A DNA stretch of 64,000 bases, taken from positions 32,587,315 to 32,651,314 of the forward strand of contig JAQISU010001235.1 of assembly GCA_029339505.1 (NCBI GenBank). Reading direction: 5' to 3'. The notes under the pieces are model-generated. The model saw only the letters and a program-made list of their open reading frames with translations, ran no database searches and had not been told where the DNA came from. This stretch comes from Unio delphinus. Lineage: Eukaryota; Mollusca; Bivalvia; Unionida; Unionidae. This document shows, piece by piece, positions 24,301-37,700 of the stretch. Both the position numbers and the translations under genes were made by a program. Numbering within the stretch: position 1 is the first letter of the stretch; the number at the start of each line of letters is the position of its first letter.

Positions 24301-27300
24301 TTTGCACAAGAAATTTTGCTTAGAACGAATTGCAGCCCGTATTCTATTCCGAGTTACCTCCTAATATTCCTACCACATTTTTCACATTTGCACATTTATG
24401 TTGGGGTGTGGGGTCATTGCAATTGCATATAAAAACTTTTGAATTTGCCGCCACCGTACAGTAGCGGCATATGGCAGTTGCTTACCAGTGAGCCTAGCAA
24501 ACTTAAACTTATATCAACTCAAACCTGCATGAAATCGATAAGAAAATTATTTTTTTTCCTCAGGAAAAGCAAGTATTATAATTGTTATGTCTTTAATCCG
24601 CTTACAGACTAGACGAAACAATGGCATAGATGAAACCTGTCCCAGTACTAACCATTTACTAGTCACATGACTTCATAAATCTCATACAATGACATCTTAA
24701 GTCACATGATATCAACACAATCCTTTTTAATGTGGTTGTAAAGAAATTAAATTATATTAAATGAAAGTTTGATACCTTAATTAAACCAGAAAGAACATAT
24801 AATTCTCAACATATTTATTTTGAGAAAAGCAAAAAGCGTGTCACTGTCGCATCAATATGGCCAGTCTAATTCATCAAGCAGAGAGCACATGTCAATGTAA
24901 TCATGTAATCCCTTGATCCAAAACTCCGGAAGTTGTTCTCGGAAAAAATATGGATAATTTTGTGTTCTTTCATTTTTTGAATTTTTTACAACCAGTATAT
25001 GACTGTCAAATATTTTTTCAAATTCTTTTTCTCTACAACATTTGCAGGTTGTAAAATTTGTGTACTCATGCAACTAGCAATGCAAATACAAGGAAACATT
25101 TCATCAAGGCCATACTTTTATCTTGTCTTTCAGCAATCTAAAGACAGTGATTTTAATACTCACAATTTCTGAGAAAACAAGTAATTTTCATATCGATTTC
25201 AGGCAAGTTACTAATGTTTAAATTTGCTAGGATATCTGGTAAGCTGCTATTCCTTGCCACCACCATGTTGACCTCTTATGCTAGCCTGGTTTTCATACCT
25301 TCGATGTAAGGAAAGATACGGATATTGAGCTGTGAAAATAAAATACTATATGAATCTAATCTGCTGAGCGTTTGGATTGACTCTGCATATGTTTCTTGCA
25401 AGCACACAAATGATCCATACTGCATCCTCTATTTTGGTTAGAACTCGATCAATTTACCTCACAATCAGTATAGTTATGACTCAATTATGCGATAGTTTTG
25501 GGCATCAAGTGGTGGTGGGAAATTCCAGGTTTTTTTAAAAATATACTTTAATCAATATTTGTGAAATTCAAGGAAATTTCATGGACGGGAAAAAACTTAT
25601 CATTTCTCCTGACTTTTTCCCCTTTTCTCAGTAGCATGGGAACCATGCACCGAAGTATTTGCATCATTTTTCCCTATATCAATATTTTGCTGCATGAGAT
25701 GACTACTTAAGGAAACTAAGTTTTGTACGCTGCAGGATAAGAATTACTACATGTACAAGTACACTTCATTACCAGTAGTGTGTATTACTGCACAGTTTTA
25801 TTCATAAAAGTTTCAATATGTAAAATGTTTAATAAAACAAACATATTTGCTGTTTCAATGCTAATAGAAATAACATAACAGAACCATGAACAAAATTGTT
25901 TTTAAATATATATAATTTTCCATTCGTTCTTCACTGGGGGTTGATCATACGAGTTCTAACTAAATGTCAGCTGTTCCTGTTCTATCAAAGAACTAAGAAG
26001 ATTCATCTGAAGTATTGGAAGTTTCTAAGCTGCATTCAGAATCTTGATATGACATGTTTCAACATTATCAACAGCCTCAGTCACTGGCTTTGCTAACATT
26101 AAGCTTCAGCTAAAGCCTGTTGTTTGTGGGTTGAATAGAGGATGCATGAAAGTATGTAGCACAAGATAACCAACTCCTCCTCATTTTCATCCCCCACAGT
26201 CTCTGCCACAAAGATGAGATGTTAGGAGAAAAAGGGATAGATGACAGTATTTTTCTCAAAAACAGACCTCTCGACTGCAGCAATGCTTCAGATGGCATCA
26301 AATGTTTCAGCAAAGAAGGCAATTCAATAAGAGAGACAGGAAACAATGTTTCTCTTTCCACAAGCCTCCCAACAAAGACTTTCAAGCATCACCACCCACT
26401 GGTATGTGCCCAGCTGCTCAATTTCAGTGTTAAATGAATCAACATTTTCCTGAATAACAAATGGATTATCCATGTAATTCAGACAGGCTATGGATTTCAT
26501 TTATCCCTGCTCATGCTAATGTTCTTAAAAAGCATTCAAAATATCACATCAAGCAAAATCATGAATGGAGGAAGCTGTGTTGTTACTCCCCAAGAGACAG
26601 TGATGTTTGCAAGCAAACTCTCTAAGATCTTTGTCAAGGCTTTTTCTCATGTTAAGACACCGATGTAATATTTGTTCATATTTTATTTAGCAAATTTTGA
26701 GGTCTTTACAAGTTTCTCTATACTTAGTAATAGCAGCATAACTGACAGCAGATCAGCTGCATTTTTACAAACTTAAAATCCACCTATGCAGGTTTATTTC
26801 AAAAGTCACTAAAAAGTTGTTCTATTTTTAGTAACATTGATGGGTGTATTGGTACCATCTGAGCAAATTTAAAAGACCCTCTGGCCTTGATGGTTTCATA
26901 TTCAATCAAACTTCTCTTCTAATTCTTGAGTGAATTTTTAGAAGTTGTTGAAAGGTCTCTCTATTTTTAGTAATGGTCGCAATTTGAATCAGCATCTAGT
27001 GAACAAATTTAAAGGCCTTGATACCAGAATGCTCCTTGTAAGCTGGTCAAACATTTTTAAAATAATTTTTGTATTGTAATAAGCGATAAGTGTACATGGA
27101 CAATACATGATGAATGAAAGACAATACCATTACAGGGGGCCCGAGTGACCACAGTTATAGAATACTGCGTGGGGTCGACTCTCAGGCTCGGCCAATGTGG
27201 GTACATGAGAAAGAATGCCAGTAGCGACTCGTGAATCAGTGGTTCTTTCCTGGATTTTCCTTGGTTCTTCCTCCACCATTTATACTGGCCGCCATGAATA

Positions 27301-30300
27301 GCCTATCTGTCCAATGATCTTTACCCTGTCTGAGGATCACAGGGTGTGTAGGGGCAAAAGAATATGAAAAGCCAGAGCGGCCTGATTCTATAGTCATAGT
27401 ATGAGGCTTGGAAATTATGACTATATAAACTTAAAACAAAAACTGTAAAAAATTATCTTGACCTTGTGTGTTGTGTTTGTATGTAAATGTATACTCAAGA
27501 AGTGAAGTAATTTTGCAAACAGCTAGACAATAGCTTGAAAGAGTTCCTTTCAATCAGAGTAGTGAGTTAATGTTGCAGATAATACACCTGACACTCAATC
27601 AAAGTTCTCTGTCAGATACATGTTGGCATGTTCTGTGTGACTTTGTCCCTTAATAATGATTTCGAAATGTGCAACCGTACAATTCCAGTGAAATTAAGCA
27701 GTTCAAAGAAGATGAATGTTTTATATGCCTGTGTATGGAACAATTAAATCTGAATGCCCTACCTTTTTGATAGTCTCATCACATTGGCATATTTCTTCCC
27801 GTATTGTAGCCAAAATCTGGCTTTTGGTCTTTTGTAACTCCTGCTGTCTGCTGTTGGCCTCTGCTATACAGGCTTTATATGTTGTCTCTGATTCTGCTGC
27901 CTAACAACAACAATAAAAGAGAAATGTATTTAAACTTCGTTCCATAAATGTCAATTTAAACAAAAATTAAGTTGCAACATCTAACATCATGTACTCTTTA
28001 TGGCCATAATAATGAGATTATGTAGCCCAGAAATATATGTAAATGTATCATCTTGCCTGTGACAATATCACTGCTGCCTTATTAACGGATGACTGAACCC
28101 TGACCTTAATACCATTTTATCTATTGACAAGTGACTAATCCAAGATACATTTATGTATTAAAAAAAAGTTGTTGTTGTGGATCTAATATCATTTTTCAGC
28201 ACATGATAGGTGATACATGGCAGCAAATATATCTAGTGGAAGAAACCAAGAAAACCCATGGAATAAACACTGACCCAAGGAAAGCTACTGGCAAGCTTTC
28301 TCATGTACTCACATTGGCCAAGGTTAGGAATCAATCCCACGAAGACAGAGGTAAGATGTCAGTGATCTGTAACATCAAGAACTTTAGACTATTCTAATAC
28401 CAGGGCCTCCTGAGACTGCTCTAAACAATTTATCACAAAACTAAAAAAATTCTGCCTGTGACCATGAGCTTTGGTGCCTGGATCAATCATCCCATAGCAT
28501 GTACCATGTATACCAATAAATCTAGTTAGAGGAAGTATGTCTATTCACACTTAACATAATACAAGTTCCCACAACCACACACCCCAAGCTGAACACCAAT
28601 TAAATTATCCTTTCACCTTTCAACATCCACACCAGAAGCAAGGTAACAATATCTGATGACAATCCATCCATAGCATTAATAGAGTACTGCTAGATCCAAC
28701 TAAAATGTGTTTGTAAACATGAGCCCAAACTGCTGGCAAGTCCAAAGAAAGCCAATTTTAAAACATCTGATAAATCAAAATACTACTATAATTGCACGAA
28801 AGTCTAATTAGGTCAAATAGATATGCATATAAGCATGAAAACTAAATTCATTTCTCATTTCAGTTTTTGCCCATGTAGTAACAAGAATCTGGCATTCCCC
28901 GTTTAAAATGAAAGTAAAAGCAATGGGAGTAAATTAATAGAAGATGAGTTTTTTTTATCAATATTAAAAAATATGACAGAAATATTAAAATAAATATCAT
29001 CAATATACATTCAACTGCATTGAGAGGGAATATGGAATTGATGGACACCCCAACATAAATGTCCAAATATCAAAAATGGGGTGGCAAGAGTCAAAGGAAA
29101 CTCGGACTAAATGGGTATTTGCCACACTAGCGCATTTACAGTACGGTATACTAATATTACCCCTATACTAATTCATTGGCTGCCGTTTTCTTTTGCACTC
29201 ACAGTAAGGTAAAACCAAGTAACAAATGGGAAACATTTCGCAGATTTGTGAAAAAAAATCGTGGATGCAAATTAGTTAGATTCATTCCAATGAAAATTTC
29301 ACGAATCAGTGAATTTGCGAATCCAGAAACATGAATGTTCATGGTATTACTGTAGTTATGCTAACCACATTGTCATACAATGCATTAAGCCACAAGACAA
29401 AAAGGGCAATAACTCTAACAAATATTGCGGGAGCTAAGTGATTTGACAATACTAGTAGTATTTGCACTAATAAGAGTGTGATACGCTGCATCAAGATGCA
29501 TGACAAAACAAACAGAATCCAACATTACGGTTTCTGGTTTTAACACCATTTTTCAGCATGAGAGGCTATACATGGTGGCCAGTATATTTGGTGGTGTAAG
29601 AATCTAGGAAAACCCCAGAAATGGCAGCCAAGTGAATTAGACACCCATGTGATGCAACAGAAGAACCTCCTGAGCTCATGAACCAACAGGTCAAGAAAAT
29701 CACTAAACCACAACCATAAAGACAAAGGGGACCTCACAGAATATGCACTTTAAGAGTTAGTCTTAAAGTCTAAAGGATATGCATGAACACAAAATCCATT
29801 TACATTCCACTTAAGACTGAAGACATTCACTGCCCATATTGGGATTGGGGAGGCAACAAAGGGGTGTGTCTGGTTGTAAATCTGCTACTGATTTCTGTAA
29901 TGTCGAAAAGGGGCCCCTGTTACCCTCTGGTGCAGTAAATATTTCATAAGTATCCACTGCCTTTAGACAAATCAGAATTAAATACAGTCCTACCCATTTA
30001 TATTGACATCACTTATATCAGCAAGCCATCTATGTCGACAAAAAACAAAGTCCCAGGCCCTTGGTCTACTATTACTACCAAATTGCCATGCTTATGTCGA
30101 TGTCGAGATAAAAGATAAACGTACATGTCGACAGAAGCCCTTTGTCCCAGTGTGAACAAATCCTTAGTTGTCTAATCATTTATGTTGACAAGCTGCCATT
30201 TTCTGACCCATACTTTGTTCAACAATTAGTTGATCTTGCACGAAACAATAATGAAAGCTGAAGTTGTTCATTTCATGTACTCTTATACTAAAGTACATCA

Positions 30301-33300
30301 ATGAGTCATTCTACCTCTGAAATCAGTCATTGTAAATATTAGCACATGTTCTCACCACTCTGCCGCTAGTCAAGTCTTTGAACTTGCCGCCAAGCTTTGG
30401 GTCATGTTCTTCAGATGTATTTTCAATGACAACATGTCCATCTGAGGGTCTTTCAGCCACTGAATTTTCAGCACAGCTAAAATGATCAGTTGATCAACAC
30501 ATTTTCCCACTCAACAGTGGTTGAAGCAGGACTAGCAAGCCCGTGTCCAGCAAATTGGTGCATACAGAGGACTCCTGTATGCGTGAAAGTTTTGTTCTTA
30601 ATTTTATTTACATTTGCGATGGCTACCAATAGCAGTGTAAAACTTAGATTAAATTTACAGTCTCTGGAAACTAAATATCTAGCTGTTGAGGATGGAACAT
30701 CTCGCAAAGATGTCTGTGAAACTTTTTTGTTTAAACACAACACCCTGTCAGGATGGATGAAAGCTGTTGAGTCTATAAAGAACGATCACGTTGAAGGTAA
30801 CTGTGTTCCCCAAAGGCAGAAGACTGCTAAATTTGAAGATGTGGAGGAAAAAACAGAAAAATGGATAAATGAAACCAGCATTGCACATTCCACCCAATCC
30901 ATAGTGATATGATCATCGAAAAAGAGAAAGAATTTGCGAGAAAACTCAGTGTGGAGAACTTCGATGCAACAAGTGGTTGGCTCAGTCACTTTAAAGTTCT
31001 TCATAACATTGGATACAAAAGGATTTGTGGAGAATACATGTACTGTTTAAACCAACTTGTTGACAGGTTTTCATTTCCCAGTGAATAGCCCCATCTCCTT
31101 GGTAGCCTCAATAAGATGGGAACAGATTGGCCTCTAGGCCAACTTAAGTACATGTACTTGAAGCAAATAACAACTATGCAACCATGTGCTAATGCTGACA
31201 TTGAATATTGTTAATATTTTTCATATCAGAAAGGGACCGATGCAATATTTTATTGTAGATTTTATTACACTGAGATAACCAAAATGTAATTTGTCAATCT
31301 ACAAGTAAATTTCACACTTGTTTTCTCTTTATGTACTCAAAATTTCCAATGTTTTCTCAAAGTGTAAGTGCTATTTACTGATGACAGGCCACCCCTTACT
31401 GCCTAATTTAAATTTTATCTTTTTTCAGACCCGCCCCCACTTATCTTTACATCTGCCTATGGTGACAATATTTCCTCGGGCCCAAGGATGTTGAAGCTTA
31501 TCAATTGTGTGCGCGATGCATAGGGTGCTATCCAATATAACTCACTTGTAAATTGCACACAGAAAAGAAATCATTAAACAAAGAAATGAATTTCTGACAA
31601 AATTGGGTTGGGATTACTTACACATATTTGAAACTATGAAGGAACATATAAAAGAGTTGTTGTTGTTATGTTTAAAAAGAACCTTAATTAACAAAATGAT
31701 GGAAACATAGCAATAAAAGAAAACAATAATTGCAATATGGACTACAGGGACTAACACTTGAACAAATGTAACGTGTATTGCCAAAACCATGTTGAGAAAA
31801 TCATGAAGCAAAACCAGACATCTGGTATCAATGATGCATCCTAAAAAATATCAAGTTAACCAAAATGTGGGATATGATGCAGGATATGATGCAGGCATCA
31901 GATTGGGGCCAGGTTCTCTTCACATTTTAGAATCTTGCATCCTTACAGAAGGAGGGAATCATATCCAATCCTGTATAATCTGAAGCCTGAAGATCAGACT
32001 TGGAATCCTGGAAGGTAAGCAATGTGATATTGGCAAGTAATGTATTACTGCCATTAAACCTGTTTAATGACATTTTGATTGATACACCATTTATAAAACC
32101 TTTGCTGTTGCATCAAATTAACAAGATTAAGATTGCATACAAGCATCCCTAAAATTTTTTATATGCACTACCTTATGAGCAGCCTCCTCTTCCGATTTCT
32201 TCCTCTTGTCTACCTTGCTACTGCTAATAGATTGCTGGGATCCACTTAAACTACTCTGCAATTTATCTGATTCTACCTTCTGAGCCAGCTCCTTAGCTTT
32301 CTCATACTCTTGCTGCCGACTTATGTACATAGAATGAGCCTTTCTCTGGTTGTTAAACGTTTCTTGCTGCAATGCATAATTATTAAAGTCATGTCGTATT
32401 TTAGCCAATTAAGCCTTAAAAAATACTAAACTAGATATTCTTATGTCTGATTGTTTAATATCAGCCAATCAGACATCAAATTTATTAAATATATCCAAGT
32501 TGGAGAATACAAATCCTTATAGCTTCAATAACATCAATGATTCAAAGACACAAACTTTGCTAGTTTTAGTGGAGTTTTAAAAAAAAAAATCAGTACAGGT
32601 CATTGAGAGCAGTGCAACAAGTATTTGTAATAAACAATTTTGTTTTATTTCCGGTAATTCAGAAATATGAGGCTTAAATGTAAAAATGGATATGGTACTC
32701 ATAAAATATATCCTCTTAGTGGGTGGAGGTATTCAATCTATTATGATGTATTGATTCAGTCAACAAATTTTTACACAAAAATACAAGCAAATTTAACATT
32801 ACTGTTCAATTCAATTAAATCTGTAGAAAGTAGTACTGCACTGAATTAAACAAATTATGTGATGTGAATCTAGTGTCATACCATTTTTTTTACTTCTTTC
32901 ATCCAGGTCTCTTTTACTGCCTTCCTCATTTTATCGTGTTCCATTTTCCTAGCCATCAATGGCTGAAAAAAGATACATCACTGGTTTGTAAATCATAAAC
33001 AAAGAAGCAACAGTACCGTTCTTTGATACATGATTATGAAATTCTGCATTATGTATTCCCATTAATTGTACAAAAAAAGCAAAATATAATTAGATGAATG
33101 GTTCTTCAGCTATGCTGATTACAAACAACAATAATGTAAAAGATGTGAAGCTGACTGACAAGGGATGTAACATTGTACAAAATGCTATAGAAGAGAAGAA
33201 AAAAAATCTATTAAAAGCACATCTAGACTTTAGAGTCTATGCCTTTGGTAAAACCACCAAAAATGATGAATTGTTCTTTAACAATAATGATTACAGGCAA

Positions 33301-34647
33301 GATTCCAAGTTACATATGAATACAAGAATATGCTTTACAACGGTGATAACCCTGAATGGATCAGATGCGACTAAACTCACACAAGTCATGGAGACAATAT
33401 TTAACTGAAATGACATAAGAATATGTTGAATGGTTCCTGAGCTATGCTCGTTAATGCAATGTCCCATGTCAAGGCACAAAGTTAATTAAAAAAAAGAGCA
33501 ATAGCTATATCCAAAGTTGAAAGGACAAAACATATACAGGCACATCTAGCTCTATGAAACAATCTATGGCAAATTCTATCAAAATAACTTGAATGGTTCT
33601 TGAGCTATGCTGATTGAATGCAATACTCTAAGTTCCATGTAACAGTGTTTCCTTTACCCTAATTTGCACTTTAGAGACCCCCAAACTTTTAAATTTACCC
33701 TCAGTTTTGATACCAACACTTGTTTTTTTTACTTAGTCTGACCCCCAGTTTTGACACTAAGAAGTCTTTTGACTCAGTCTTGCACCCCTAGGGGATACAC
33801 TGATGTAAAGACAAAAATTTGCTCAACAAAGGTAATAATTCATTCAATAATGAAGCAGACAGGATTAAACCTATAAAAGTTATTTGAAAATCTATGAGAA
33901 AATATTTCATACCAAATGACATCAGAATATGTTGAACCATTCTTAAAGGAATATAGAACGTACATGTCGATTTTATATTATCTGATTGCCTGTCATGCAA
34001 AATTATATTTTATCTTACTCCCTTACACCGTTCTTGGGCCCTTTAGTTACTACAAGGAAATATTTGGTTATCCGCGCAAGTGCCTTGAGAGATAATTAGA
34101 TATGTATCACGTGGTCGGTAGTGACTTCATAGGATCTATTGCTAACAGCCAACTGACCTGTCTACGATGGTTGCTAGTGTGATTCAGATAATTTCTTTTC
34201 CCTTTTGCGTCATGGAAAATAGCGAGAACGACTTCCCCTACTGCTCTGTAAGCGTGAACAATTTACCGTATCAGCTTGAGCCACTTTTGAAGACTAACAA
34301 CGAAGAAGGTAGTGATGACATGTTGTCATGTTCTTCGAATGTCAGAATGATGAGGATCTCTTGCTAACAGCCAACTGACCTGTCTACGATGGTTGCTAGT
34401 GTGATTCAGATAATTTATTTTCCCTTTTGCATCATGGAAAATAGCGAGAACGACTTCCCCTACTGCTCTGTAAGCGTGAACAATTTACCGTATCAGCTTG
34501 AGCCACTTTTGAAGACTAACAACGAAGAAGGTAGTGATGACATGTCGTCATGTTCTTCGAATGTCAGAATGATGAGGATATTTTGCAGAGTGAAGAAGGA
34601 CAACTCAAGAACACAATGGTTTGTACCGATTTATACTTGTAGCATGC

Positions 34648-34725
<78 letters not shown>

Positions 34726-37700
34726 GAAGCAGAATGCATGTTAAATTTCACTAAAAGAAACTGAAACTTTGTCAACTCCTGTGTGTATAAATATGCAAGT
34801 TTTGGTGGACCCAAATTTCGATAATCTTCCCTCAATTGCCTGAAACTTTTAAAGATTACCGATAGTGTGAGTTATCAAAGCAGATACTTGTAAAAACTGT
34901 ATTTTAGTGTTTATGTCTTGCTAAATTAAACATTTTTTAAAATATTAATTAGCAATGTTTTCATAATTTTTAAAGCATCAAAAGCCACATACATATTTTG
35001 TAAATTTATAATTGCTGCATTGTTTTAGAACACTTATTCTAGTGGAAATATTGACGTGCTGTACACTGTAAACACATATTTTTTGGTTGTTCATTATTTT
35101 AAAGTTCAACTACATTTACTCCTTCACACATTGAAGGATATGTTTTTCTTTTTCAAATAAAAGACAAAAGCCCACACAGAATACAGGACTAAGTCTAAGA
35201 TAATGAACATCAGTACACACCAATGATTTTCTCCTTCTGCCATCTATAAACATAATAATCACAGGTTTAATGTTATCACAAGTTTCACTGAATATTAATC
35301 TATTAAATACAATTCGACTCATAATATCACATGGACTTGACAATGCTTACTCTAAACTTTGAAAGGCAACATACTGAGAACTAATGTTGTTTTGTCAAAC
35401 TTTATTTCAAATACAGAATCAACATGCTATTTCTAATCCGCATCTTTCCTTTTCAATGCTTACAAAATGTTGAAAGTGATTTTTAAACATTCATGAATGG
35501 TCAAAATTATGTTGTGCTGTTTCCTTACAGGTGTGATTGTGGATATTGCCAAATGATTCACTTGGCAATTGAACGCTTATGCTGTCAAGAGGTGGAGACA
35601 ACTGAGAAAAAGAAAGGTGACCTGATATGTATAACCCTCCATCAAAGTTTCATTGCAAACTGCTTAAACAGACACATGCTGGAAGTATCCATGTATGAAT
35701 ACCTGGAACATCATGGACCTTTGGATGATAATGAACCAATACACAAGTAATTTTTCCAATCTTACACAAATTTCCTATACTTGTGACAATGTCTGGGATA
35801 CATTTTACAAAACATACAATTAGCAAGATTTTCTTCAAAGTGTTTTCATATTACAACTCATGGAGGCAACATTTATTGCAGAAGGATGCATTCCATTATG
35901 TTCAAGCTGTGATGGTCTTGAACTTATGAAAAAAATGCAGTTTTTTTAGAAGTGTAGTTCTCTCTTTTAAAGACTTTACCCAATTTTCTTGTCTTTCTTT
36001 GGGGTGATATCTAAACTTTTTTAACAATATATAGCCTCGATAAATAAAACTGCTTGTTTTGAGAAAGGAATAGCAGGTTTGTTATAAATTCTAATAAATA
36101 CTATGTTTACAATCATTTATACATTTTTTGTTTATCAACTAGGTTTAATGAATCTTCAAGAACATAATAAACAAACAACAAATAAATAGAACAATTTTAT
36201 AATGATATGGGCCATTTCACATGCATGTATATGTATTCAAAGAAGATTAATAATTTGATAAAAAGATAAATATATCAAACATAATTCACCTGAAGTTCTA
36301 AAAGTACAATTCAGCATAATTTACCAAACACGAAATATCTAACTCTTGTTTGAATTTACTCTTACGTGTATTCTGTATTTATTTTCTGAACATAAAGGCA
36401 TATGGCATATCTGTATTTTGTCAAATGGATTTGGCATCGACTAGGCAGACACAGTCGTAAAGTGCTTCCATCCTGTGTTCTTTCCAAAATAAAAGAATCT
36501 TTTCCCTTAGAGGAATATGTTGGCTTCATATATGCTGCACCATAAAATTTATTGGATTTCAAAAAGCATGATTTTTGCTTTATGATGAGTTCATCTTTTT
36601 GAAAATTGTTTGTATGATGCAGTGAGTGGTGGTGGATACTGAGATTCCCCTTTCATGAACATGTATGCCTCTGTGAGTGTAGGCAAGTCCTGCCTCAAGT
36701 CCAGCAAAGCCTGCTTCAGGAGTGCAATGTAACCTTAAAGAATAAAAATCCACCAAGATATGAAATCAATAAACTTTTTTTTTTAATTTTGAACTTTTAT
36801 ATTTTCCTAATGATTAATATTAACCTGTGTCCCAAGATAATGAACTTTAATAAAAATATATTTCATGAACTATAAATGTATTTAATTATTTTATTTATAG
36901 TTCTGATTTTACTATAGATTACTTATTTCTTCTAATTACTTGCAGTGCTGATTACCCATTAAGCACACTAAGCGCATGCTCAAGGCACCAGCCCAACAAC
37001 AGCTTTTGTATCACTATGGCGGAGCACTTTCAAGGATACAAAAGGCAGGTAGCATTGGCTAGCCTTTGTGGGTATTAAAATTTGCTGAGCAGTCTAAATA
37101 CGTATCTCTGACAATTTCAAAACAACAAGTCTAGTTCCCAGTAACCTAACAATTACTTGTGCTAACATTTAATTGATCTAATGCATTATCTTAAAGTAGT
37201 TCAACTTGATAAAATTGGATACAGCTATATTATCAAACTACAGACTATAATTCTGTGCTAGCTATACACAATTGAAATTTGGTATGCTAGTGGAATAACC
37301 AATGTTACAAAGACCTTGATAATTCAATAATTCTACTCAAAGTTAAATGCTGTCTTTCTGATTCCCACTTTCATATGCCAATTTAAAAGTTGTATACAAT
37401 ATAATAATGACATTCACATAATGCTCTAATGACAATCATATATTCTACCTGCACTAGCTGGATGTCAATTACCTTCTTGGCCTCCAAATCCATCAAAGTA
37501 TAAGCCCCATATTTGGCTGAAAACCCAGTGGAATCGCAACGAGCATCAATGAAAGCTTGTTGTTTCTCCCATACCTCTTCAACCGCAGGTATAATATAAG
37601 ATGTAAATGTACGTTTACTGAAACTTTGGATATTCATTCCCTCAAAAAATATTGCTCCTGCAGTAAACATATTATATTACTCCATGGCATTCTTCCATCA

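Noticed and set aside
30490..30618. In-frame extension upstream of the CENP-B-like segment
   Set aside because: The family homology begins at the ATG at 30,619. The upstream part matches non-coding sequence of the other Tigger copy.
35116..35343. Minus-strand open frame in the ballast gene intron
   Set aside because: It is AT-rich with no recognisable motif and lies fully within an intron of the opposite gene.
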